A stretch of DNA of 10,726 bases from Rhizobacter sp. (lineage in GTDB: Bacteria; Pseudomonadota; Gammaproteobacteria; Burkholderiales; Burkholderiaceae_C): positions 1 through 10,726 of the forward strand of contig JACMKJ010000135.1 of NCBI GenBank assembly GCA_014380155.1, given 5' to 3'. The notes beneath the pieces are model-generated. The model had not been told where the DNA came from. It did no database searches and saw only the letters and a list, made by a program, of their open reading frames with translations. The stretch's first letter is position 1. Each line of letters opens with the position of its first letter. This document shows positions 5,232-10,726 of the stretch, one piece after another. The position numbers and the translations under genes were made by a program.

Positions 5232-7483
5232 ACTACGCGCTCGCCTTCAACATCGCTGTCAACCTGATCGTCGGTCTCACGCTTTTGCTGGCGTGGCACC
5301 GCGACGACCGCCAGGTGTTCTCGCGCGACCTTGGTTGGGCCTATCTCACGCAGGTGTTCGTGCCGCTGGCCTATGTGCTGATGCAGTCGCCCCAGGCCGC
5401 GCCGCGTCTGCTGGGCATGGGCATGATGATCCTGCTGTCGGCGCTGTACCTCGCCTTGCTGATGCTGGGCACCGCCCGGCTGGCGGGCCTTTCGCCCACC
5501 CGCCTGCACGCTGCGCTGCTCACGGCCTTTCTGTTGTTGGTGACCGGGGTGCTGCTGCAGATCCATGCGCGCCTGGCGCAGTCGGTGGGGGCGTCTTTGC
5601 ACATCGCGGCCGGCATCGTGGCGCTCGGCTGGTTGTGGCGCCAGGGTGCGGCCGAGCGGCTGGTGGGTGTGTTGCTGGTGCTGATCGGCGCCAACCAGTT
5701 CACCTACGTGGTGTGGGGCGAGGCCGGCCTCGGGGCGCAGGCCACCTTGGCGGGCGTGTTGCGCCTGACGCTGGGCCTGGCCCTGCTGCATGCGGCAGGG
5801 AGCCGCTCGGCCGAAGAATCGCGCCGCCTGCGCCAGCGATTCCAGCAGCTCACCGAACGTTCGCACCAGGGCGTGGCCGTGGTGCAGGGCGAGGAGCTGA
5901 CCTACGCCAACCCGGCCCTCTTGCGAATCTACGGCCTGTCGTCGTTGTCGGAGGTGAACACGCTGTGGCGCGACGCGACCATGCCCGAAAAGGAGCGTGC
6001 CCAGGCGCGTGAGCGGCACCGCCAGATCATCAGCGGCGAGCTGACCCAAGCCAGCTGGGACGGCGTGCGCTATCGCTTCGATGGCACGCCCATTCACCTG
6101 CGTTTCTCGGCCTGGCGTGTCGACTGGGACGGCACCCCCGCCGAGCAGGTGGTGGTGACCGACGAGACCGCCCAGCACAACGCCACCCAGGCCTTGTTGC
6201 ACCAGGCCACGCACGACGAGCTGACCGGCCTGCCCAACCGCAGCGCCTTGTTGCAGCGCCTGCGAACGCTGTGCGCCGTGCCCGACAACGCCTTTGCGCT
6301 GGTGCTGCTCGACGTCGACCGCTTCAAGCTCTTCAACGAGGCGCACGGCCACACCGTCGGTGACGAGGTCTTGCGCACCTTGGCCACTACGCTCGAGCAC
6401 ACCCTGCACGGCGAGGCCGAGGTCATGCGCCTGGGCGAAGACGAGTTCGCCCTGCTCGCCCACCGCGCCGGCGACGAAGACAGCGCACAGGCGCTGACGC
6501 AGCGTGTGCGCAAGCGCCTGTCGCGGGCCCTGACCGTGCACCGCCACGAGTTCTTTCTCGACGTGTCGATGGGCGTGGCGCTCTACCCCACGACCACCCG
6601 CAACCCCGAGGCCTTGTTGCGCGCGGCGAACGCCGCCATGCACCAGGCCAAGGCCGTGCCCGGCACCTCGCTGCAGTTTGCGCAAGAGCGTTTCGAGCGC
6701 GGCTCGGGCATCGAGCTCGACGCCGAACAGGGCTTGCGTGCCGGTGTCAGCAACGAAGAGTTCGTGCTGTTCTACCAACCCAAGATCGACGCGCGCAGCG
6801 GCGAGCTGGTGGGCTTCGAGGCCCTGGTGCGCTGGGACCGCCCGGGCCTGGGCCGCATCGCGCCCAATGACTTCATCCCCGCAGCGGAACGCACCGGCCT
6901 GATCGTGCCGCTGGGCCGCCTGATCCTGGCGCAGGCGTGCCAGCAGCTGGCGCTCTGGCAAGGCGAGCTCGGCACCGCGTTGCCGGTGGCGGTGAACGTC
7001 TCGCCGCTGCAGCTGCTCGACGCCGGCTTTCCCGGCATGGTGGCCAACACGCTGCAGCAGTACGGCGTGCCGCCTGCGCTGTTGACGCTGGAGATCACCG
7101 AAAGCGCCGCCGTCACCCACCTGGAGCAGGCGCGCGATCAGATCCAGGAGATGCGCGCCCATGGTGTGGAGGTGGCACTCGACGATTTCGGCACCGGCTT
7201 TTCATCGCTCAACCTCTTGCGCAGCCTGCCGGTGAGTGCGGTCAAGATCGACCGCTCGCTGATCGAGCCGCTGCCGGCGGTTGATGCGTCGGCGGTGGTG
7301 AAGGCCATCTGCCAGCTCGCCGGGGTGTTGCAGCTCGACGTGGTGGCCGAGGGCATCGAGACCGAAGCCCAGGCCGAGGCCGCGCGCCAAGCCGGCTGCC
7401 ATGTGTTGCAGGGCTCGCTGTTTGACGTGCCGCTCACCGCAGAGCAGGCGCGTGAGCGCCTCGAGCGCGCCCGCACCGCCTGA
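5228..7483 (+). CDS. Membrane-bound PAS-GGDEF-EAL protein (probable c-di-GMP phosphodiesterase)
   Basis: A 751-residue signalling protein. Residues 1-190 hold about seven hydrophobic helices, a membrane sensor like 7TM input modules. Residues about 203-310 look like a PAS domain (SHQGVAVVQGEELTYANPALLRIYG). The GGDEF domain starts at HDELTGLPNR and has the Mg/GTP stretch LLDVDRFKLFNEAHG, but its signature is G403-E-D-E-F407, the second Gly replaced by Glu; the inhibitory RxxD position reads HGEA. The EAL domain (about 495-745) seems complete: E531 in FEALVRW, Asn in NVSP, Glu in EITES, DDFGTG, Lys in KIDRSLI, Glu in VVAEGIET and Gln in QGSLF. I predict c-di-GMP hydrolysis, with the GGDEF domain inactive or acting as a GTP-sensing regulator. 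The ATG overlaps the oxidoreductase stop by 4 bp, indicating coupled translation. Confidence 0.94.
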   Translation: MNYALAFNIAVNLIVGLTLLLAWHRDDRQVFSRDLGWAYLTQVFVPLAYVLMQSPQAAPRLLGMGMMILLSALYLALLMLGTARLAGLSPTRLHAALLTAFLLLVTGVLLQIHARLAQSVGASLHIAAGIVALGWLWRQGAAERLVGVLLVLIGANQFTYVVWGEAGLGAQATLAGVLRLTLGLALLHAAGSRSAEESRRLRQRFQQLTERSHQGVAVVQGEELTYANPALLRIYGLSSLSEVNTLWRDATMPEKERAQARERHRQIISGELTQASWDGVRYRFDGTPIHLRFSAWRVDWDGTPAEQVVVTDETAQHNATQALLHQATHDELTGLPNRSALLQRLRTLCAVPDNAFALVLLDVDRFKLFNEAHGHTVGDEVLRTLATTLEHTLHGEAEVMRLGEDEFALLAHRAGDEDSAQALTQRVRKRLSRALTVHRHEFFLDVSMGVALYPTTTRNPEALLRAANAAMHQAKAVPGTSLQFAQERFERGSGIELDAEQGLRAGVSNEEFVLFYQPKIDARSGELVGFEALVRWDRPGLGRIAPNDFIPAAERTGLIVPLGRLILAQACQQLALWQGELGTALPVAVNVSPLQLLDAGFPGMVANTLQQYGVPPALLTLEITESAAVTHLEQARDQIQEMRAHGVEVALDDFGTGFSSLNLLRSLPVSAVKIDRSLIEPLPAVDASAVVKAICQLAGVLQLDVVAEGIETEAQAEAARQAGCHVLQGSLFDVPLTAEQARERLERARTA

Positions 7484-7503
7484 CGAACCCGCTCGTTCGG
7501 TCA
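7481..7503. terminator. Hairpin spanning the two convergent stop codons
   Basis: TGACGAAC (7481-7488) pairs with GTTCG-G-TCA (7495-7503), with one bulged G and a six-base loop. The two outer triplets are the stop codons of the EAL gene and of the minus-strand dehydrogenase. The stem is short and there is no T-run on either side, so it would be at most a weak bidirectional terminator. Confidence 0.3.
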
Positions 7504-8532
7504 GCCCGCGCTGACGCGGCTCACCACCGCCTTGGCAAATTCCGAGGTGCTGGCCTTGCCGCCCAGGTCACCGGTGCGGATGTTGTCGATGTTGAGCGTG
7601 TCGTCGATGGCCTTGCGCACACGCGTGGCCTTGTCGTGCAGCTTCACGTGGTCGAGCATCAAGGCCGCGGCCAGCAGCAAGGCGGTTGGGTTGGCCAGGC
7701 CTTTGCCGGCGATGTCGGGCGCCGAGCCGTGCACGGCCTCGAAGATCGCCGCGTCGGCGCCGATGTTGGCGCCCGGTGCCATGCCCAGACCACCCACCAG
7801 CCCGGCCACCAGGTCGGAGAGGATGTCGCCAAACAGGTTGGTGGTGACAATCACGTCGAACTGGTAGGGGTTCAACACCAGCTTCATCGCGCAGGCGTCG
7901 ACGATGATGGTCTCGAGCACGATGCGGCCCTTGTACTTTTTCTCGTACAGCTCCAGGCCCGTCTCCAGGAAGATGCCGGTCAGCGCTTTCATGATGTTGG
8001 CCTTGTGCACCAGCGTGATCTTCTTGCGGCCGGTGGCAATGGCGTGTTCGAAGGCAAACTCCAGCAGGCGGCGGCTGCCGGCGCGGGTGTTGATGCCGGT
8101 GGCCATGGCCACCGCGTGCGGGTCGCCGTCGATCTCGATGTAGTGTTCATGGCCGATGTACAGGCCTTCGAGGTTTTCGCGCACGATCACCAGGTCGATG
8201 TTGTCGTAGCGACCGCCGGGGATGATGGTGTGCGCCGGGCGCAGGTTGGCGTAGAGCTTGAACTCCTCGCGCAGCCGCACGTTGGACGAGCGGTAGCCGC
8301 TGCCCGAGGGTGTTTCGAGCGGGCCCTTCAATGCGAGGCGTGTGCGGCGGATGCTGTCGAGGGTCGCTTTCGGCAGCGGGTTGCCCGCCGCCTCGACCCC
8401 GCCCAGCCCGGCGATCTGGCGGTCCCACTCGAAGGGGGCGCCAACGGCGTCGAGCACTTGCAGGGTGGCCTCGACGATCTCGGGGCCGATGCCGTCACCG
8501 GGGATCAGCGTGGCAGGGATGGTTTGGGGCAT
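7501..8532 (-). CDS. NAD-type isocitrate/isopropylmalate dehydrogenase family protein
   Basis: A 343-residue beta-decarboxylating dehydrogenase. It opens with IPGDGIGPEI; substrate-binding residues are readable as Ser82, Asn84, Arg88, Arg98 and Arg118, and the catalytic residues as Tyr125 (LEGLYIG), Lys177 (VHKANIMK), Asp236 and Asp240 (GDILSDL). HGSAPDIAGKGLANPT has Asp273-Ile274 where NAD-dependent enzymes have them and NADP-dependent E. coli IDH has Lys-Tyr. RSSNVRLREEF followed by YANLRP, and the ending DLGGKASTSEF, resemble NAD-isocitrate dehydrogenases of the mitochondrial IDH3 type more than LeuB, so decarboxylation of isocitrate to 2-oxoglutarate with NAD is the best guess. Isopropylmalate, homoisocitrate or tartrate/malate activity cannot be excluded. 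There is no leuC or leuD nearby. An AAGG ribosome-binding site lies 7 bp before the ATG. The gene converges on the EAL gene. Confidence 0.9.
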   Translation of the reverse strand: MPQTIPATLIPGDGIGPEIVEATLQVLDAVGAPFEWDRQIAGLGGVEAAGNPLPKATLDSIRRTRLALKGPLETPSGSGYRSSNVRLREEFKLYANLRPAHTIIPGGRYDNIDLVIVRENLEGLYIGHEHYIEIDGDPHAVAMATGINTRAGSRRLLEFAFEHAIATGRKKITLVHKANIMKALTGIFLETGLELYEKKYKGRIVLETIIVDACAMKLVLNPYQFDVIVTTNLFGDILSDLVAGLVGGLGMAPGANIGADAAIFEAVHGSAPDIAGKGLANPTALLLAAALMLDHVKLHDKATRVRKAIDDTLNIDNIRTGDLGGKASTSEFAKAVVSRVSAG

Positions 8533-8561
8533 GGCATGGCCTTGGGGTGGAAGCTGCGGCG

Positions 8562-8617
8562 AGGATACCCGCCGCGACCCTCATGCAGGGCGCATGCCAG
8601 TGCGAATGCCAGTGCGA
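8562..8617 (-). promoter_or_regulatory. Upstream region of the dehydrogenase: tandem 12-mer and possible -10 box
   Basis: Two exact head-to-tail copies of a 12-mer (plus strand ATGCCAGTGCGA, 8594-8605 and 8606-8617) lie 62-86 bp before the minus-strand ATG. Nearer the gene, TATCCT (minus reading of 8562-8567) is a possible -10, framed by the inverted repeat GCGGCG (8556-8561) and CGCCGC (8570-8575). No good -35 is seen. The spacing would allow the 12-mers to act as a regulator site, but they may also be a chance duplication. Confidence 0.35.
8594..8617. repeat. Perfect 12-bp tandem duplication
   Basis: ATGCCAGTGCGA occurs twice without spacer or mismatch, between the sigma-factor terminator and the dehydrogenase gene. 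Exact duplication in a non-coding stretch suggests recent slippage or a paired binding site. Confidence 0.85.
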
Positions 8618-8619
8618 AA

Positions 8620-8640
8620 GGGGGCGCGCAGTTCGCCCCC
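8620..8640 (-). terminator. Factor-independent-like terminator after the ECF sigma gene
   Basis: Ten bases beyond the sigma-factor stop codon, minus-strand GGGGGCG and CGCCCCC form a perfect 7-bp G/C stem with a 7-base loop, followed by CTTTC. The T-run is only three, short for a strong intrinsic terminator, but the position and stem strength support this role. Confidence 0.6.
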
Positions 8641-8650
8641 GCATGCGGGC

Positions 8651-9178
8651 TCAGGACAAGAGCTGCTTGCGCGCCCGGTGCAGCCGCACGAAGAGGTTGT
8701 CTTCGCTGATGGCCAGGGCTTCGCACACCGCCTCGGTCGGCTGGTCTTGCAGCACGCGCAGGCGCACCACGTCGCGCAGGCCGCTGGGCAGGGCCTCGAT
8801 GCGCGCCAGGGTGTGGCGCAGCTGCTGGCGCTGCTCGGCCACTTCGTCGGGGCGGGGTTGGGGGCATTCCATGGCCAGGGTGGCGTCGTCCAGCGCCTGT
8901 TCGTCCAGGCTGTCCAGGCCGACGCGGCTGCGCACCAGGTCGACGATCTTGTGCTTCAGGATGGCGGTCAGCCAGGAGCGCAGCGCGGCCCGCCCGGCAA
9001 ACGCGGCACGGCCGGAGATCACGGCCTCGAACACGTCGTGCACCACGTCTTCGGCCAGCATCGGGTCGTGCAGCTTGCGCTGGGCGAAGCGCACCAGGTA
9101 GCTGCGGTGCGAGACCATCTCGTGCCACGAGATCGGCATGAATGAAGGTGTGAAGGCGGCGGTTGCGGTGGCGGTCAT
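8651..9178 (-). CDS. ECF-type sigma-70 family RNA polymerase sigma factor
   Basis: A 175-residue two-domain sigma factor of normal ECF length. Region 2 is at about residues 22-75 (YLVRFAQRKLHDPMLAEDVVHDVF, then LRSWLTAILKHKIVDLVR), which binds core polymerase and the -10 element. Region 4 is at about 124-172 (IEALPSGLRDVVRLRVL, then the helix-turn-helix TEAVCEALAISEDNLFVRLHRARKQL), which binds the -35. Start choice: the ATG at 9176-9178 has a strong AGGAG 5 bp before it; a longer in-frame start at 9244 would add residues lacking family resemblance and bury this ribosome-binding site. Many ECF genes are followed directly by an anti-sigma gene, but here a terminator follows and the next gene is the dehydrogenase. 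It is divergent from the response regulator, sharing a 127-bp gap, so co-regulation is possible. Confidence 0.9.
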   Translation of the reverse strand: MTATATAAFTPSFMPISWHEMVSHRSYLVRFAQRKLHDPMLAEDVVHDVFEAVISGRAAFAGRAALRSWLTAILKHKIVDLVRSRVGLDSLDEQALDDATLAMECPQPRPDEVAEQRQQLRHTLARIEALPSGLRDVVRLRVLQDQPTEAVCEALAISEDNLFVRLHRARKQLLS

Positions 9179-9240
9179 GGGAGGCTCCTGCGTGTCTCGG
9201 TGGGGTGAAGTCACTGTCGCGGCGCCGCCTCCCGCCACCC

Positions 9241-9299
9241 TCACCGAACATCACAGGAAGATCACATTTGCGTAAGAACGGCCGACCAGCCGCGACAAT
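9241..9299 (+). promoter_or_regulatory. TCAC direct repeats and -10 box of the response-regulator gene
   Basis: TCAC occurs at 9241-9244, 9251-9254 and 9262-9265; the last two lie in exact ATCACA copies (9250-9255, 9261-9266), 11 bp apart. Such one-helical-turn direct repeats are typical OmpR/PhoB-family sites, so autoregulation is likely. GACAAT (9294-9299) is a good -10 match, 6 bp before the ATG at 9306, which would make the message leaderless or nearly so, agreeing with the absence of a Shine-Dalgarno. The -35 is poor (TTGCGT at 9268-9273 is 20 bp away), as expected for an activated promoter. Further toward the sigma gene a palindrome GTGA-AG-TCAC lies at 9205-9214. Confidence 0.5.
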
Positions 9300-9305
9300 T
9301 CCGCC

Positions 9306-10019
9306 ATGCCCGCCACCATCCTCGTCGCCGAAGACCAGACCGACATCCGCGAGCTGATCGCGATGAACCTGCGCAACGCCGGCTACGAAGTCACGACAGT
9401 CGCCGACGGCCCGGCGGCGCTGGCGAGCCAGAACGAGCAGTCGAGCGACCTCTTGATCCTCGACCTGATGATGCCGGGGCTCGACGGGCTGGAGGTCTGC
9501 AAGGCGCTGCGCGCACGCGGGCGCAGCTCGCCCATCCTGATGCTCACCGCGCGCGCCACCGAGCTCGACCGGGTGCTCGGCCTGGAGCTGGGCGCCGATG
9601 ACTATCTGACCAAACCCTTCTCGCTGGCCGAGCTGCTGGCGCGTGTGAAGGCCCTGCTGCGCCGGGCCGACCTGCTGCGCGCCGCGCAATCGGGCGGCAC
9701 CGCTCAGCCGGGCGCGCTGCGCAATGGCGACCTGGAGATCCTGCCGACCAAACGCCAGGTGCGTTACCGCAGCGAGCTGCTCGACTTCACCGCACTCGAG
9801 TTCGACCTGTTGCTGCACTTCGCCAGCCACCCGGGGCATGTGTTCTCGCGGGCGCAGTTGCTCAACGCGGTGTGGGGCTACACGCACGATGGGTATGAGC
9901 ACACGGTCACCACGCACATCAACCGCCTTCGGGCCAAGCTGGAGGCCGACCCGATGCGGCCGCAATTGATCCTGACCGTGCGCGGAGCCGGCTACAAGAT
10001 GCGCGAGCCGCCCGGATGA
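9306..10019 (+). CDS. OmpR/PhoB-family response regulator
   Basis: A 237-residue two-component regulator. The receiver domain (residues 1-120) has the acidic pair Glu9-Asp10, the phosphorylation site Asp53 (LILDLMMPGLDG), Thr81 (MLTARA) and Lys103 (YLTKPFS), all in place. A linker around 125-140 leads to a winged-helix DNA-binding domain (about 142-233) with FTALEFDLLLHFASHPGHVFSR, LLNAVWGY and the recognition helix TVTTHINRLRAKLE, then the wing LTVRGAGYKM. It should bind direct repeats as a dimer and activate or repress transcription when phosphorylated by the kinase encoded next. Resemblance to CreB is general to the family and does not identify it as CreB. The start at ATG 9306 gives the normal receiver N-terminus. 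No Shine-Dalgarno is seen, and a -10 box 6 bp upstream suggests leaderless translation. Confidence 0.94.
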   Translation: MPATILVAEDQTDIRELIAMNLRNAGYEVTTVADGPAALASQNEQSSDLLILDLMMPGLDGLEVCKALRARGRSSPILMLTARATELDRVLGLELGADDYLTKPFSLAELLARVKALLRRADLLRAAQSGGTAQPGALRNGDLEILPTKRQVRYRSELLDFTALEFDLLLHFASHPGHVFSRAQLLNAVWGYTHDGYEHTVTTHINRLRAKLEADPMRPQLILTVRGAGYKMREPPG

Positions 10020-10132
10020 TGACGACCCCTCGCCCAACGGATACGTTGGTCGATCCCCCGCGGGGATGCGGGCCGGCTTGGGAGCGGCCCGGCGCTCGCC
10101 CCGCCGCTTCGATCAGGGCCGTCAACACATGA
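10016..10132 (+). CDS. Candidate 38-residue frame bridging regulator and kinase
   Basis: An open frame starts at ATGATG (10016), overlapping the response-regulator stop TGA, and ends in TGA at 10130-10132, overlapping the kinase ATG (10129) as ATGA. The predicted peptide (MMTTPRPTDTLVDPPRGC at the start) is rich in Pro, Arg and Gly and has no recognisable domain. It may not make a functional protein. Its value may be to carry ribosomes from the regulator to the kinase across the palindromic gap. The peptide looks like translated repeat DNA, so confidence that it is a gene is low. Confidence 0.25.
   Translation: MMTTPRPTDTLVDPPRGCGPAWERPGARPAASIRAVNT
10020..10128. repeat. Palindrome-rich REP/MITE-like element between regulator and kinase
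   Basis: Three perfect inverted repeats stand in a row: CCAACG-GATA-CGTTGG (10034-10049), ATCCCC-CGC-GGGGAT (10053-10067), and GGGCCG with CGGCCC around a 9-base loop (10070-10090). A small GGCG-CT-CGCC (10091-10100) follows. The ends form an imperfect inverted repeat: TGACGACCCC at 10020-10029 against the complement of 10115-10124, 8 of 10 matching. The stretch is flanked by ATGA at 10016-10019 and at 10129-10132. It may be a dispersed repeat; copy number cannot be judged from this window. The folded RNA could also lower kinase expression relative to the regulator. Confidence 0.55.
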
Positions 10133-10726
10133 GCGTCCGCCTCAAGATCGCCCTGACGATCTTCGCCACCGGCTTCGTCACCGCCTTGGCCGTGCTCGCC
10201 ACCGTCATCTTCGCCTTCCAGCGCTTCGAACACGAAACCACCTACCAGCGGGCCTCGGCCTTTCTGGGCCGGGTGGTGGCGACTTACGACAACCTGTTCG
10301 AGATGCACGAGCGCTACCCCGAAGATTTCAACGTCTTCCTGAAGAACCTGGTGCTGTTCGAACCCGACACCCAGCTCTACCTGCTCGACCCCGAAGGCAC
10401 CGTGCTCGCTAGCACCGGCTCGGTGCAGCTGCCGCCGGGCTTCAAGGTGGCGATGGACCCGGTGCGCCAGGCCGCCACCAAACCGGGCGCGGCCTATGTG
10501 ATGGGCGACGACCCCGAGCGCATGGACGCCGACGCCATCGTCACCGCCCGGCCGGTGGGCCGGCGAGCCATACGCTCCGGCGAGCCGGTGGCCGGCTACC
10601 TCTACCTCGTGTGCCACAAGGAGGGTTTGCCGGCGAGCCGCTGGCAGACGCTGCGCGCAAGCTTTGCGCAACCGGCCATGTGGCTCATCACCGCCATCGT
10701 GGCGCTCACCACGGTGCTCGCGGCGC
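10129..10726 (+). CDS. Sensor histidine kinase (N-terminal part; C-terminus beyond window)
   Basis: The first 199 codons of a membrane sensor kinase, running off the right edge. Residues about 7-30 form a membrane helix (IALTIFATGFVTALAVLATVI). Residues about 31-183 form an extracytoplasmic sensor domain (YQRASAFLGRVVATYDNLFE, then FNVFLKNLVLFEPDTQLYLLDPEG, a PAS/Cache-like strand pattern). A second membrane helix starts at about 184 (MWLITAIVALTTVL). HAMP, phospho-acceptor His and ATPase domains are expected beyond the window. The call as a kinase rests on this architecture and on its position directly after a response regulator in the same direction. An alternative in-frame ATG at 10066 would add 21 residues, but these are encoded inside the palindromic element; the start at 10129, with the membrane helix just after it, is preferred. 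The signal sensed is unknown. Confidence 0.82.
   Translation, partial: MSVRLKIALTIFATGFVTALAVLATVIFAFQRFEHETTYQRASAFLGRVVATYDNLFEMHERYPEDFNVFLKNLVLFEPDTQLYLLDPEGTVLASTGSVQLPPGFKVAMDPVRQAATKPGAAYVMGDDPERMDADAIVTARPVGRRAIRSGEPVAGYLYLVCHKEGLPASRWQTLRASFAQPAMWLITAIVALTTVLAA

Noticed and set aside
4856..7162. A 768-codon open frame on the minus strand opposite the oxidoreductase end and the EAL gene
   Set aside because: It is antisense to two proteins with complete family motifs; its product is low-complexity (rich in Gln, His, Arg, Ala and Gly) with no recognisable domain. High-GC codon bias removes stops on the opposite strand.
8580..8660. Small Cys-rich peptide (QCECQCE) from the 12-bp repeat region on the plus strand
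   Set aside because: The frame is part of a longer frame antisense to the sigma and dehydrogenase genes; the cysteines arise only from the tandem 12-mer and there is no start with a ribosome-binding site.
9179..9244. Longer start (9244) for the ECF sigma factor
   Set aside because: The extra 22 residues have no family similarity and a strong AGGAG sits correctly before the ATG at 9178.
8505..10037. A 510-codon minus-strand frame covering the sigma gene and opposite the response regulator
   Set aside because: It runs through the sigma gene in another frame and antisense to the regulator; the composition is that of a shadow frame.
10066..10128. Upstream ATG (10066) for the sensor kinase
   Set aside because: It would translate the palindromic element into an Arg-rich leader before the membrane helix; the ATG at 10129 gives a normal kinase N-terminus. 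It cannot be fully excluded.

Overview
The window is high-GC, gene-dense chromosomal DNA. Protein resemblance (the NAD-type isocitrate/isopropylmalate dehydrogenase, the ECF sigma factor, CreD, the OmpR-type regulator and its kinase) and codon use point to a betaproteobacterium of the order Burkholderiales, probably near the Rubrivivax/Leptothrix/Rhizobacter group. This is inference from reading, not a database match. I see no rRNA, tRNA, CRISPR, transposase, integrase or phage gene; the region looks like ordinary core and near-core chromosome.

Layout. At the left edge (1-397, minus) is a glycine-rich RRM RNA-binding protein, cut by the window edge. A 256-bp, relatively AT-rich divergent gap (398-653) carries its probable promoter. 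Five plus-strand genes follow: a signal-less BtuF-like binding protein (654-1454) overlapping a MarC-family membrane protein (1433-2071); a creD homologue (2156-3520) preceded by three TTCAC/TTCAT half-sites spaced 11 bp apart; a GMC flavoprotein oxidoreductase (3576-5231); and, joined to it by an ATGA overlap, a membrane-bound PAS-GGDEF-EAL protein (5228-7483) with a degenerate GEDEF motif and an apparently intact EAL domain. Convergent to this block are two minus-strand genes: an NAD-type isocitrate/isopropylmalate dehydrogenase (7501-8532) and an ECF sigma factor (8651-9178), separated by a terminator hairpin and a 12-bp tandem repeat. Divergent from the sigma gene is an OmpR/PhoB-family response regulator (9306-10019), then its sensor histidine kinase (from 10129, cut by the right edge).

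How the genes may work together. The clearest regulatory unit is the response regulator/kinase pair, with regularly spaced TCAC half-sites in its promoter region. The half-sites ahead of creD have a similar core and spacing and match the published CreB/BlrA tag (TTCAC-N6-TTCAC), so either a CreB elsewhere or this regulator may control creD. The oxidoreductase and the c-di-GMP phosphodiesterase appear translationally coupled.

The most unusual structure is the 109-bp gap between regulator and kinase (10020-10128). It is packed with inverted repeats, has imperfect terminal inverted repeats, and sits between two ATGA copies. This is what one would expect if a small palindromic element had entered an originally ATGA-overlapping gene pair. 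A 38-codon frame crosses it and overlaps the neighbours at both ends. I found no wholly new multi-gene system.
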